From contig JAEMWC010000002.1 of the NCBI GenBank assembly GCA_016490735.1, forward strand, positions 1,098,501-1,162,500: a DNA stretch of 64,000 nt, given 5' to 3'. Under the pieces are notes generated by a model that searched no databases, was not told the origin of the DNA, and saw only the letters and a list, made by a program, of their open reading frames with translations. Source of the stretch: Pachyseris speciosa (lineage: Eukaryota > Cnidaria > Anthozoa > Scleractinia > Pachyseridae). Below, in pieces: positions 11,541 through 21,614 of the stretch (positions within the stretch are counted from its first letter, which is position 1; each line of letters begins with the position of its first letter). A program made the position numbers and the translations under genes.

Positions 11541-12107
11541 ACATACGTGTAAAGTGGGTGTTCTGGTGCAGAAACATCTCCTCACTCGCTTCGCTCGCTC
11601 GTTCGGCGTTTTTGCAGCCGGAACACCCACTTTACACGTGTGTGTACACTTAAAAAACGTTACATCTATTCGCCAACTTCCGGACTCCCCCTCCGGAACC
11701 TTTTTTCCGCCCCTTTCGGCTCCCCCTCCTTTCTGCCACCTTCCGGACCACCACTACAGAACTTCCTTCTGCCACCTTCCGGTCCCTCCCCCTCCGGGAT
11801 TTCCCTCCACCCCTTCTGGACCCTCTCTCCGGGATTTCCCTCCACCTCCTTCCGGACTTCCCCCCTTTAAAACTTTTCTTTGGCTTACTTCCGGTAACCA
11901 GTTCAAACCGGTTTAAACTGGTTCAAACCCGTTCAAACCAGTCCAACCACACCGCCAAAAAAATTTTGCACCAAAATATACAGCCTTTTAAAGAAAAGGG
12001 ATTGAGGGGTAACGAAAAGGATGGCAGTAGCACGCATGCAGGAAGGGGTGCTGAACGACCACTATGGCCCGCCCGCGCAAGCGGTGGCAGCCATCGGAGA
12101 GCTAATT
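11541..12107 (+). repeat. Polinton left terminal inverted repeat
   Basis: Matches the reverse complement of 44978-45966 over its whole length. From outside in it contains a terminal hairpin (11545-11639), a run of degenerate ~30-bp units based on CCTTCCGG and CCTCCGGGATTTCCCTCCA (about 11680-11865), and short units of GGTTCAAACC (about 11897-11947). The first codons of an ORF (ATG at 12021) lie inside the repeat. The right copy differs mainly by a MITE insertion. Confidence 0.85.
11545..11639. promoter_or_regulatory. Terminal hairpin, left end
   Basis: Arms ACGTGTAAAGTGGGTGTTC and GAACACCCACTTTACACGT pair almost perfectly around a GC-rich middle (CTCACTCGCTTCGCTCGCTC). The same structure recurs at 45865-45959. 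Its place at both element ends suggests a replication-terminus or transposition signal, by analogy with other linear protein-primed elements. That function is inferred. Confidence 0.6.
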
Positions 12108-12341
12108 ATTAAACTCCTACCAGAGCTTCGAGAGAGGATTCTCAAGAATCTCATCGCAGCGAAAATTCAAGAGCGAAAAGCTCTTGGCTGGGACGATGTA
12201 CACAAAGCAATCATTTCTGCTCCTTTCTGCTGGCGGCGAGAACGAATTGCAAAGATATTGGTTTCTAGTAAATACTCACCTTGCAATGACAACGGTCGTT
12301 GTACCTTGTGTTTTGAGGGCTGTCCAATACTGTTGACATGA
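12021..12341 (+). pseudogene. Polinton left-end ORF, disrupted
   Basis: Starts with ATG inside the left terminal repeat, so its first codons (MAVARMQE) are shared with the right-end gene read from the other terminus. About 95 codons are plausible original sequence. Reading is then lost at the fold-back element beginning at 12321. The sequence beyond that element (22477-22666) begins with the same TGTGTTTTG tract and may be the continuation. No known domain is recognised. The middle is Leu/Glu/Lys-rich and probably helical. A Cys-x2-Cys (CTLC) lies near the break. Confidence 0.4.
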
Positions 12342-14375
12342 TACGAGTCGTAAAATACGTTTTTCAACTCGTACGAGTGGACAAGTTGTATCGCCTCGAC
12401 AGACGGAGTTGTCGAATGGGCAAATGCATCTCATCAGGGGGAATTTTGGAGCGATTTACACATGGCAAGGGTCACTGCGATAGTGCTGTGGAGTCGTACG
12501 ACTCGTTTGAGTGGAGAAAATGATTGTCGAGTCGACAGAGAGAGTTGTCGAGTGGACAAATGCATCTCATTAGGGGGACTTAGAATTTTGTAGCGAGTTA
12601 GACATGGCAAGGGTCACTGCGATAGTGCCGTCGAGTCGTACGACTCGTTAGAGTGGAGAAAATGATTGTCGAGTCGACAGACAGAGTTGTCGAGTGGAGA
12701 AATGCATCTCATTAGGGGGACTGAGAATTTTGGAGCAAGTTAGACATGGCAAGGGTCACTGCGATATTGTTGTGGAGTCGTACAACTCGTTCGAGTGGAG
12801 AAAATGATTGTCGAGTCGACAGACAGAGTTGTCGAGTGGATAAATGCATCTCATTAGGGGGAATTTTGGAGCGATTTTACACATGGCAAGGGTCACTGCG
12901 ATAGTGCTGTGGAGTCGTACGACTCGTTCGAGTGGAGAAAATGATTGTCGAGTCGACAGAGAGAGTTGTCGAGTGGACAAATGCATCTCATTAGGGGGAC
13001 TTAGAATTTTGTAGCGAGTTAGACATGGCAAGGGTCACTGCGATAGTGCCGTCGAGTCGTACGACTCGTTAGAGTGGAGAAAATGATTGTCGAGTCGACA
13101 GACAGAGTTGTCGAGTGGAGAAATGCATCTCATTAGGGGGACTGAGAATTTTCGAGAAGTTAGTCATGGTAAGGGTCACTGCGATAGTGTTGTCGAGTCG
13201 TACGACTCGTTCGAGTGGAGAAAGTGTTTGTCGAGTCAACAGACAGTGTTGTCGAGTGGAGAAATGCATCTCATTAGGGGGACTGAGAATTTTGGAGCAA
13301 GTTAGACATGGCAAGGGTCACTGCGATATTGTTGTGGAGTCGTACAACTCGTTCGAGTGGAGAAAATGATTGTCGAGTCGACAGACAGAGTTGTCGAGTG
13401 GATAAATGCATCTCATTAGGGGGAATTTTGGAGCGATTTTACACATGGCAAGGGTCACTGCGATAGTGCTGTGGAGTCGTACGACTCGTTCGAGTGGAGA
13501 AAATGATTGTCGAGTCGACAGAGAGAGTTGTCGAGTGGACAAATGCATCTCATTAGGGGGACTTAGAATTTTGTAGCGAGTTAGACATGGCAAGGGTCAC
13601 TGCGATAGTGCCGTCGAGTCGTACGACTCGTTAGAGTGGAGAAAATGATTGTCGAGTCGACAGACAGAGTTGTCGAGTGGAGAAATGCATCTCATTAGGG
13701 GGACTGAGAATTTTCGAGAAGTTAGTCATGGTAAGGGTCACTGCGATAGTGTTGTCGAGTCGTACGACTCGTTCGAGTGGAGAAAGTGTTTGTCGAGTCA
13801 ACAGACAGTGTTGTCGAGTGGAGAAATGCATCTCATTAGGGGGACTTAGAATTTTGGAGCGAGTTTGTCGTGGTAAGGGTCACTGCGATAGTGTTGTCGA
13901 GTCGTACGACTCGTTTGAGTGGAGAAAGCGATTGTCGAGTCGACAGACAGTTGTCGAGTGGAGAAATGCACCTCATTAGGGGGACTTAGAATTTTGGAGC
14001 GAGTTAGAAGTGGTAAGGGTCACAACGTTAGTGTTGTCGAGTCGTACGACTCGTTCGAGTGGAGAATGCATCTCATTAGGGGGAGTTATATATTTTCAGT
14101 GTGTTAGTGTAAGCGAGGGATACTGCGATATTATTGCGGAGGTGTACGAATCGTTAGAGTGGAGAAAGCGGTTGAGGAGTCGAGAAACAGGGTTGTCGAG
14201 TGTAGAAATGCTCTCATCAGGGGTAATTTGGAGTTTCATGCGAGTTAGATATGGCAACAAACGGTCACTGCGATAGTGTTGTCGTGTCCTACGTCTTGTT
14301 CTAGTGGAGAGTCGGCTGTTGAGTTGAGTTGTTGATAGCATCTCATTAGTGGGACTTCGATTATTTTCCGTGTTT
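12330..14375 (+). repeat. 139-142-bp satellite array with 562-bp higher-order repeat
   Basis: About fourteen monomers of roughly 140 bp. Each contains CGAGTCGTACGACTCG (a perfect 16-bp palindrome in most copies), TTGTCGAGTCGACAGA, AATGCATCTCATTAGGGGGA and CATGGCAAGGGTCACTGCGA. The last motif recurs at 12603, 12745, 12884, 13026, 13165, 13307, 13446, 13588 and 13727. Spacing alternates 142 and 139, and the block 12745-13306 is repeated almost exactly 562 bp later, giving a four-monomer higher-order unit. Divergence rises towards 14.0-14.4 kb. Open frames here are by-products of the repetition. Confidence 0.9.
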
Positions 14376-14574
14376 AGTGTAGGAGTGGAACACAATGACA
14401 AGTTGATGGTTTTGATCTTACTGGCTTTGTGTTTGTGGTTCTTGTGGTCGCCATGGCGAAAACAAAAAGTATGACTGAAACGGCATCGAAGAGTCGCCGC
14501 GGTTCGAACCACGACAAATTCGCTCTCAAGCTATTAGCGTTCTGTGGTTTGAACCACACGGCCAGGGAAGTGAA

Positions 14575-15392
14575 CGAAGTGAAACTAGTAACGCGCGCTT
14601 GTTTGGATTCGTGGCTTGAAGAACGAGGAATACACATGAGTAACGCGCGCTTGTTTCTACTCGTGGCTTAAAGAACGAGGCATACAATACACGTGTAGCG
14701 CGCTTGTTTCTGCCGGTTGCGCCTTTCCGCTTCTGGTTCAAAGAACGAAGTGAGACTAGTAACGCGCGCTTGTTTCGGCTCTTGGCTTAAAGAACGGGGA
14801 ATACACATGAGTAACGCGCGCTTGTTTCTACTCGTGGCTTAAAGGACGAGGCATACTCAAGTGTAGCTCGCTTGTTTCTGCCGGTTGCGCATTTTCCATT
14901 CGAGGCTTAAAGAACGCGGCATATGCATGAGTAACGCGCTTGTTTCTGCTCGTGGCTGAAAGAACGATACATACACATGTGTAGCGCGCTTGTTTATGCC
15001 GATTGCGATTTTCCCCTTGTGGCTTAAAGAACGAGGTGTAAACTAGGAACGCACGCTTCGTCGCTTCTTTCTGCTCGTGGCTTAGAGAACGAGACATACA
15101 TATGTGTAGCGCCCTTGTTTACATGAGTAAGGCGCGATTGTTTCTGTTTGTGGCTTTTAAAAATGTGTAGCACGCTTGTTTATACCGGTTGCGCTTTTCC
15201 GCTTCTGGTTCAAAGAACGAAGTGTAAACTAGTAACGCGCGTTTTTTTCGGCTGGTGGCTTGAAGAACGAGGAATACACATGAGTAACACGCGCTTGTTT
15301 ATACTCGTGGCTTAAAGAACGAGGCATACTCATGTGTAGCTCGCTTTTTTCTGCCGGTTGCGCATTTGCGCTTGAGGCTTAAAGAACGTGGC
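14575..15392 (+). repeat. Minisatellite, left block
   Basis: Tandem units of about 52-66 bp built on GTAACGCGCGCTTGTTTCT, CTCGTGGCTTAAAGAACGAG and TACACATGA. Alternating sub-types (one with GCCGGTTGCGC) give a longer period. The array resumes in the same orientation at 21615, showing that 15407-21600 is an insertion into it. Its first unit follows a short frame beginning ATGGCGAAAACAAAAAG (14452), which I cannot assign. Confidence 0.85.
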
Positions 15393-15550
15393 ATATACAT
15401 GAGTAATGAAAACGTAAAGCTTGTGGGATATGGCTGGAGTGACAAGGATACTTCACAAATTAATGTGATCAAGTAAGCTGAAGCCACTCAAAAGGCACTA
15501 AGGCCACCAGGTAGCGGGCTTTGCCCCTTAAATCTACCAAAGCAAAGATT

Positions 15551-15587
15551 GAGCCCAAGCATTAGCAGCCATGGACAGCTGTTTCGG
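15551..15587 (-). ncRNA. Hammerhead ribozyme 3' part, minus strand (severed)
   Basis: Minus-strand read begins CCGAAACAGCTGTC (repeated at 21176-21189 as the LINE target duplication) and continues CATGGCTGCTAATGC, which is the 3' strand of stem I. The 5' part of this ribozyme (stem I 5' strand, CTGATGA, stem II) is at 21190-21233, on the other side of the LINE. Confidence 0.75.
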
Positions 15588-15843
15588 TTGTATAAGAAAG
15601 TTTATTCACAGATAAAAACACATTAAAAGACAAACAAAGACAAAGACAATGAAACAAAGGGGCACGCAATATTCAGAAGTACATCAGACAGTCAACGTCT
15701 AGCTAGTAGGCGATCTGATACAAAACAAAATCCCTAATTAAAGTCCCTGAGGCCATATGCCAAACAAATTCCTTATATAGGGCCTTTGATTATATAGTCC
15801 ACGAACAGCGCACAGACAATGCGCAGACATGAAAGAAGGACGA

Positions 15844-18800
15844 CTAAATAAAGATCCTCAGAAGCCCATCCTCCACGGCACAGAAATCGTCGATCAGCCA
15901 AGACTCAGCAAAACAGGATTCGGAGAGCCGAATAAAGTCCAACGAAATTCTCCTCCGTACGTCGTTCGTAATATAACGAATGATAGCCCTATGGTCTTCT
16001 TTACCATTGAAAAAAGCGGCCTTATTGCGAAACACCCAAATGCCGTAGAGGATGGACTTAAGAAGAAAACGTGCGACTCTGGCCCTCTTGGCAGAAACTG
16101 CGGGCCATAAAAAGAAAAAGACAATTAACACGGAAATTAAGACACAGTAGGAGAGACAGAATCGGCTGAAAATGGGTCCACACACTTTTAACACGAGGGC
16201 AATTAAGAAAACAATGATCGATAGTCTCCTGTCTAGGGCACGACGCACAAACCCCAGAATTAATGATTCCCCAACGCTTTAAAGAATCACGGACCTTGAT
16301 ACCGCGCAAGGCAATCAACCACAAAAGATCATTCTTGAAATTTTTAGTAAAACGATCCCGGACAAGAGACCAGTAACGATCAAGAGAAGAAGGACGAGGG
16401 AGAAAAGAGGACCAGAACTTCGGGAGAAGAGCGGAAGAAGAACGATGCGAGAGGAGAGAACTATAAATCTTACGAGATACAAGATCATCAACAGACGAAA
16501 CTTGAGCTAGAACGCGAAGACAAACATCATAGAAAGGAGTGGGATGACTCGCGTTAGGAGTGGAAGAATCACGCAAGCCAGCCCACTCAGCCCGCGCGGA
16601 TGCAAGGCGTCGGCCAACGAAATATTTACATAGGAAAAAACTAGAGTCCTCGGAGGAACTGACGGTGGAAATCATGCAACTTAAACGAAGGGCATCGCAT
16701 TTCAAGGCCAAATTGCAAATGCCCAACCCCCCTGCACTCTGGTGTAAAAAGCAAGTGTTCCTACTCACGGTTTCACAACGGGAACCCCAAAGGAAAGGCC
16801 AAATCAATTGATTGACACGCGCAAGCACCCACGCGGGCATAATAAGGAATCTCCCGAGATAAAGTAATTTACTAAGGGCAAGAACATTAATTAAAAGGCT
16901 CTTACCGACAAAGGACAGTGACCGAGATTTCCAAAGATCAAGGGATCCCTCTAACTTGTTAAGACGGGGCTGCCAATTATCAATTTCGGTAGGAACAGTG
17001 CCAAAAACTACACCTAAAACGTTCATCTTGCGTACCCAAGTGAGGCCAAGTGGCTCATCAGTTCTATCCTTCCACGAACCCAGCCACATGGCCTCAGTTT
17101 TGGACTTATTTAACTTCGCACCAGAACCCTTCTCATAAATAGAAATAACATCAAATAATTTAACAAGAGACCGAAAATCTTTCAAAATTACCGTAGTATC
17201 ATCGGCGTACAAACGAACTTTAGCCTGGCGGCCGCGGGCACCAGGCAAGAGAAAGCCCCTGATCTCAGGACAACTGCGAATTTGACAAGCAAGAGCCTCA
17301 ATACATAAAACATAAAGCAGGGGGACAAGGGGTCACCCTGCCTCACCCCGCGACGTAAAGGAATTTTCTCAGTCAACCATCCATTGAGAAGAATTCGCAT
17401 GTAAGCACCCTCGTAAAAGGTGTGAACCCATCTCAGAAAATTTGGGCCAAAACCGAGGTGACAGAGAAGATCTGTTAAAAACGAACGGTCGACACGATCA
17501 AAAGCCTTCTCCTGGTCAAGGCTAATGAGAATTGCCGTCTCATCAGTCCGCTCAATGAAATCAAGGATATCCCGTAATAAAACAACATTGGACGAAATCG
17601 ATCGGCCCGGCACAGAACAAGTCCGATCCGGGTCAACAACAGAACCTAAAACGCGAGAAAGGCGACAAGTGATAGCTTTAGAAATAATCTTATAATCTAC
17701 ATTGAGCAAACTGATGGGACGCCAATTTTTCAGACTTTTTCTGTCACCTCGTTTCTTGAAAATTAGTCGGGTAGCGCTGCCCTTCATGGAATCGGACAGT
17801 GCTCCGTCACTAAAACATTCACGAGCAACTCTTAAAAAGAAAGGACCCAAAAGGTGCCAAAAAGCTCTATAGAATCCAACGGTGAAACCGTCAGGACCGG
17901 GGGACCTACCAAGATTAAGAGAAGAGAGAGACTCGGCTAGCTCAGATAAAGAAAGGGCCTCATCACAGAAATCGCGATCACTTTCGGTGAGAGAACGAGC
18001 AAAACCTTGTAGCAGTCGTTGTTTACAAACGGGATCAGTAGGCTCAGGGGAAAATAAATCAGTATAAAAACACACGTGCGCGTGTTCAATTCCCTCACGG
18101 GCAAAAACCTCGACCCCATCTGCATTTAAAATAGGAGACACAAAATTACGATCCATGCGCTCACGTTCTGATTTAAAGAAAAAGCGCGTGGGCTTCTCAC
18201 CATCTTCGAACCATTGAACCCGACTACGAATTTTGGCACCTTCCAGGTCCCTTTAGGTAAGCTCTTTAGGTCGAGATTCGAGGGAGACAATTGTTGAAAC
18301 GACAGAATCGTCTCCCTGACAAAGACGCTGCTTACAACTAATTAGACGATTAGTGAGTTTGACACGCTCGTGGAATAATTCTCTGCGCTTAAGTTTGGAA
18401 TAAGAAACAATTTCAGCACGCAAAGAACGCTTCAAAAAATCCCACCAGTCCTTAATAGATAGAAAATTATCAACGCAGGTCGAAAAATCAGTAATTCGAG
18501 CAGAAATCAAAGAACAAAAATCAGAATCTGAAAGCAACGAGTTATTAAATTTCCACAGACCAGGACCACGTGCGTAATCATTATTCAAACAAACTTGCAA
18601 GCTGACAAAATCATGATCTGAAAAACAACACGGGAGAATATCACAGGACCGAACGGAGGAAGCAAGATTAAAAGAAACAAAAAACTTATCAAGGCGACTG
18701 CCAATTGAAAAATCCGAATTAAACCAAGAGTATTGGCGCAATCTGGGATGAAGTTTACGCCAAGCATCAGAAAGTCTAAAACAAGAACGAAAGTCCGCTA

Positions 18801-19296
18801 AATATTTCGCAACAAAAACATTACCGCCAAGTTTGTCAAGCTCACTTTCATAACAATTAAAATCTCCACCTAGGATAATAGCATCCGCAGGAAGAAAAAA
18901 ATCATGAAGATTTTCTAAGAAGATTTTACGATGGGTTAAATTAACAGGAGCATAAATATTAACGAAATTAATCTTGAAACCATTAGACGTAGCTAATAAA
19001 CTAAGAACACGGCCATCAGAATCTTTGCGCCAGGATAAAATCTCACCATCAAATCGATCGGAAACAAGAATAGCCACACCACCCTGTCTGCCAAAGGCAG
19101 GCGACCAGAAACTAGGGCCAGACCACTCAGCAGACAGGGCAGTGAGCCTACTAGAACAAGAAACATGAGTTTCCTGAACAAAACAAAAATCATAACTTTT
19201 AGCACGATCAAAAATCATTAACTCCTTACGTAAATTAAAACCCCTTGAATTAAGTGAAAGAAGCTTCACAACAAACAATAATAATAATAAAGGCAT
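15844..19296 (-). pseudogene. LINE ORF2: endonuclease and reverse transcriptase
   Basis: The predicted protein nicks target DNA and copies element RNA by target-primed reverse transcription. The N-terminal apurinic-type endonuclease shows QETHVS, LGGDFN and SDHDF. The reverse transcriptase shows NWRPISLLNVDYK, LISLDQEKAFDRVD, RRGVRQGDPLSPC and LYADDTTVI. A C-terminal Cys/His motif (CASC, then H-x4-C in the 16.2-16.3 kb region) is typical of L1/Tx1-type ORF2. The start ATG lies just after the ORF1 stop (TAGTCATG), suggesting termination-reinitiation. An in-frame TAA at 18250-18252 separates the endonuclease from the RT, and frame changes near 17.3 kb and 16.15 kb break the rest. Total coding length corresponds to about 1,150 residues, close to a complete ORF2. 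Confidence 0.85.
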
Positions 19297-19298
19297 GA

Positions 19299-21041
19299 CT
19301 AAGAGGGAGCAGACTTACGGGCGATGCCGGATTCAACAGAAGACGAAGATCGCTTACGCGCCCCGATACCAGAAGTATCCATAGGTTCATGTGACCTGGA
19401 GAGCTGTGAAGACTGTGAAGACTGCGCAGATCTCCTCGGGGTAGAAACCTTAACAGGAGCAGTTGGTTTACGCGTAGTACCGACCTGCGAGTTGGAAAAA
19501 GGGGCAGGGTTGCGACGACCAGAAGATTTCGAAGAGAGCTTTTGAGATAGAGAACCGGCCAAAGGCTGGGACGAGCCAGAAGCAGCCCTCGTAGACTCCA
19601 CATTGGATGCAGATCCAGAGAGATCGCCACTGGCAGACGGAGAAAACACGGACGGCAGGGAAGAAGACTTGAAACGCGTAGCGGGCGAAAAACCGGGTGT
19701 AGTAGCCAGAAGGCCTTGTGAGTTGAGAAGACGGGGAGCAGTAGAACCGTCAGCAGACACCTCAGGAAGCGAAGAAGGTACAGGAGTACCGCGGGAGATA
19801 CCAGCGGAAGAGGTACCAGAGAAAACATCAAGTTGAGTAGAAACATTGGAGACAACTCGTTGAGCAGGAGTACTGGAGGTACTAGTACTGGGAGCAGTAG
19901 AAGCAGAAGAAACCACGGCAGTTGTAACAGGTAGGACAGCAGCAGGCGTAGCAGATGAAACAGGCTGTTGGTGTTCGCTAACATCTGCAAGAGGATCACT
20001 ATCCGCCGTCTGCATGTCATCATCCTCGTCATCACCATCGTTATTCTCGTCAACGGTAGCATCATCATCAGCATCAGACTTTGGATAATAGTCATCATCA
20101 GAGGGGTGATCATCGTTGCTAACAGAAACATCGCCGCCAGTCTTGGCATGGCGATGCCAAGAGTAATCACAGTCATTGGCCAGGTGGTCGAGGCCTCTAC
20201 AAATACAACAGGCCTTATCATTAGGGCATGCTTTAGAAACATGGCCAATCCCATCGCAGTTGTAACAAACGACAGCATTACAATCTTTGGCAAGGTGCTC
20301 AGACGAATTGCAACGACGACACGTTTTTGGCTGGTTATCATGATAAAAGCGCACCAAAAACTTCCCAAAGCGAATAAAACATGGTACAGGCTTCTTGAGT
20401 ACAACCCGAAAATGTCGCAAACCATTACAAACTTTAGGCTGATCGTAGAGCTTTCCACGGCGACAATGAATGACGTTACAGTACGGGCGTAAACGAGCGA
20501 TAAGCGCAGCATCAGGCATCTCATGTGGGGCATCGTAAATAGTCAAAAAGGTGTGAGGTCTGGAAGCAGATCGAACGTAATAAGAATTACGTTGAACACT
20601 GAAGGACGTAACTTTCACAAACTTCTCGCGGACGGCCTTATCAGTGAAGGTGATATGGATCTCATTGTCCAACTTGCGCTGAATACAGCGAACCTTCCTG
20701 GCGGGGATACCATCTCTGGCCAGAGCATCAAAAATATCCTTGGTAATGAGACGTTCACGGGCGATGAAATACGCTGTACAAGGACGGTCTGGCATAAAAT
20801 TACCTTCGTCAAAATGCTCACGTTCAAAAGCAGTCGGAAGATAATCCAGAATCTCAATATCCGATAAATCACCAAGATCTCCTAGAACGTCAGAACGGGA
20901 CGGAGCTGCCACGCTAGAATACAAACGAGCATCAGGAGCATCCATGGTCACAGCAGTCGTGGAAGCACTCGGAAAAGCATCAGACTCATTAACGGTTACA
21001 TTTTCAGCCCAACTTGAGGGCGTGCTCAAATCATCAGTCAT
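19299..21041 (-). CDS. LINE ORF1 protein, zinc-knuckle RNA-binding
   Basis: An uninterrupted frame of 580 residues. An N-terminal region of about 230 residues is RNA-binding-like (PCTAYFIARERLITKDIFD, HTFLTIYDAPHEMPDAALI). Three CCHC zinc knuckles follow at about residues 240-295 (CRRCNSSEHLAKDC, CYNCDGIGHVSKAC, CCICRGLDHLANDC). Then comes an Asp/Glu-rich stretch to about 350 and a long Ser/Thr/Pro-rich, probably disordered tail with basic patches. In L1/Tx1-type elements ORF1 coats the element RNA in the ribonucleoprotein. It is the only intact frame of this LINE and is followed by ORF2 two bases after its stop. Confidence 0.85.
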   Translation of the reverse strand: MTDDLSTPSSWAENVTVNESDAFPSASTTAVTMDAPDARLYSSVAAPSRSDVLGDLGDLSDIEILDYLPTAFEREHFDEGNFMPDRPCTAYFIARERLITKDIFDALARDGIPARKVRCIQRKLDNEIHITFTDKAVREKFVKVTSFSVQRNSYYVRSASRPHTFLTIYDAPHEMPDAALIARLRPYCNVIHCRRGKLYDQPKVCNGLRHFRVVLKKPVPCFIRFGKFLVRFYHDNQPKTCRRCNSSEHLAKDCNAVVCYNCDGIGHVSKACPNDKACCICRGLDHLANDCDYSWHRHAKTGGDVSVSNDDHPSDDDYYPKSDADDDATVDENNDGDDEDDDMQTADSDPLADVSEHQQPVSSATPAAVLPVTTAVVSSASTAPSTSTSSTPAQRVVSNVSTQLDVFSGTSSAGISRGTPVPSSLPEVSADGSTAPRLLNSQGLLATTPGFSPATRFKSSSLPSVFSPSASGDLSGSASNVESTRAASGSSQPLAGSLSQKLSSKSSGRRNPAPFSNSQVGTTRKPTAPVKVSTPRRSAQSSQSSQLSRSHEPMDTSGIGARKRSSSSVESGIARKSAPS

Positions 21042-21189
21042 AGCTAAGAAAAAAGAAAAACGTCACCAAGACGTTTAACTCACACGCGTTGAGTAAGCGA
21101 GGGGGGAGGCTTTGCCGTTCCCCCCCGGCGGGTACTTAGGACTGCCTTGAAAAAAAAAAAACAAGGAAGGCGAAAGACAGCTGTTTCGG

Positions 21190-21233
21190 CCTTGTTAGGC
21201 CTCATCAGCATGGCATAGCTAATGCTCAGGCTC
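21190..21233 (-). ncRNA. Hammerhead ribozyme 5' part, minus strand (severed)
   Basis: Read on the minus strand: GAGCCTGAGCATTAGC, then GCCATG, CTGATGA and the stem II GGCC-TAACAA-GGCC. It is identical in design to the plus-strand ribozyme at 21415-21495. GAAAC and the cleavage triplet follow at 21189-21176, where the LINE begins; the matching stem I strand lies at 15551-15573. Confidence 0.75.
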
Positions 21234-21414
21234 AAGTACCCACATATCAATCTAACAAGCAATGAAAACGTAAAGCTTGTGGGATGTGGCTGGAATGACA
21301 AGAATACTTCACAAATTAATGTGATCAAGTAATTTGTGAAGTATCCTTGTCACTCCAGCCACATCCCACAAGCTTTACGTTTTCATTGCTTGTTATACTG
21401 ATATGTAGGTACTT

Positions 21415-21495
21415 GAGCCTGAGCATTAGCTATGCCATGCTGATGAGGCCTAACAAGGCCGAAACAGCTGTCCATGGCTGCTAATGCTTGGGCTC
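21415..21495 (+). ncRNA. Type I hammerhead self-cleaving ribozyme
   Basis: All core elements are present in order. The stem I 5' strand is GAGCC-TGA-GCATTAGC-TAT-GCCATG. CTGATGA is at 21440-21446. Stem II is GGCC with loop TAACAA and GGCC (21447-21460). GAAAC is at 21461-21465. A very short stem III (AC or ACA against TGT) leads to cleavage triplet GTC at 21470-21472. The stem I 3' strand is CATGGC-T-GCTAATGC-TT-GGGCTC (21473-21495). Every stem pairs, with two small internal loops in stem I. Predicted cleavage is after 21472. Short stem III is the form seen in PLE- and retrozyme-associated hammerheads, which often act as dimers. Confidence 0.88.
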
Positions 21496-21614
21496 AATCT
21501 TTGCTTTGGTAGATTTAAGGGGTAAAGCCCGCTACCTGGTGGCCTTAGTGCCTTTTGAGTGGCTTCAGCTTACTTGATCACATTAATTTGTGAAGTATCC
21601 ATATACATGAGTAA

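Larger units (their letters stand above)
15588..21175 (-). mobile_element. L1/Tx1-type LINE, near full length
   Basis: A 5,588-bp element flanked by exact 14-bp duplications GACAGCTGTTTCGG (15574-15587 and 21176-21189). On the minus strand it has a 5' UTR of about 130 bp, ORF1 (21041-19299), ORF2 (19296-15844) and a 3' UTR of about 255 bp with an AATAAA-like signal near its end, without a long poly(A). The full length and clean duplications suggest a fairly recent insertion, though ORF2 is now broken. It is the youngest layer of the nest at 12-22 kb. Confidence 0.85.
15407..21600. mobile_element. Hammerhead retroelement (retrozyme-like), split by a LINE
   Basis: Both sides carry ATATACATGAGTAA (15393-15406 and 21601-21614), an exact 14-bp target duplication in the minisatellite. 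Without the LINE (15588-21175 plus one duplicated target) the element is about 590 bp: a little more than one minus-strand unit joined 5' to 5' with one plus-strand unit. The period is 253-254 bp, marked by AATTTGTGAAGTATCC at 21331 and 21585. Each unit holds a type I hammerhead ribozyme and no ORF. Ribozyme-bearing units of a few hundred bases with retrotransposition hallmarks fit animal retrozymes, thought to be mobilised by PLEs. The inverted 5' arrangement is also PLE-like. Confidence 0.8.

Noticed and set aside
12756..14107. Repeated similar open frames on both strands
   Set aside because: They follow the 140-bp satellite and its 562-bp higher-order unit; identical products 562 bp apart are explained by the repeat.
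12330..15392. CRISPR-like array
   Set aside because: Repeats are long and adjacent without unique spacers, and the genome is eukaryotic; these are satellite and minisatellite arrays.
19250..20533. Long Leu-rich frame opposite or beside LINE ORF1
   Set aside because: It is a shifted-frame shadow of ORF1, whose zinc knuckles and composition identify the real frame.
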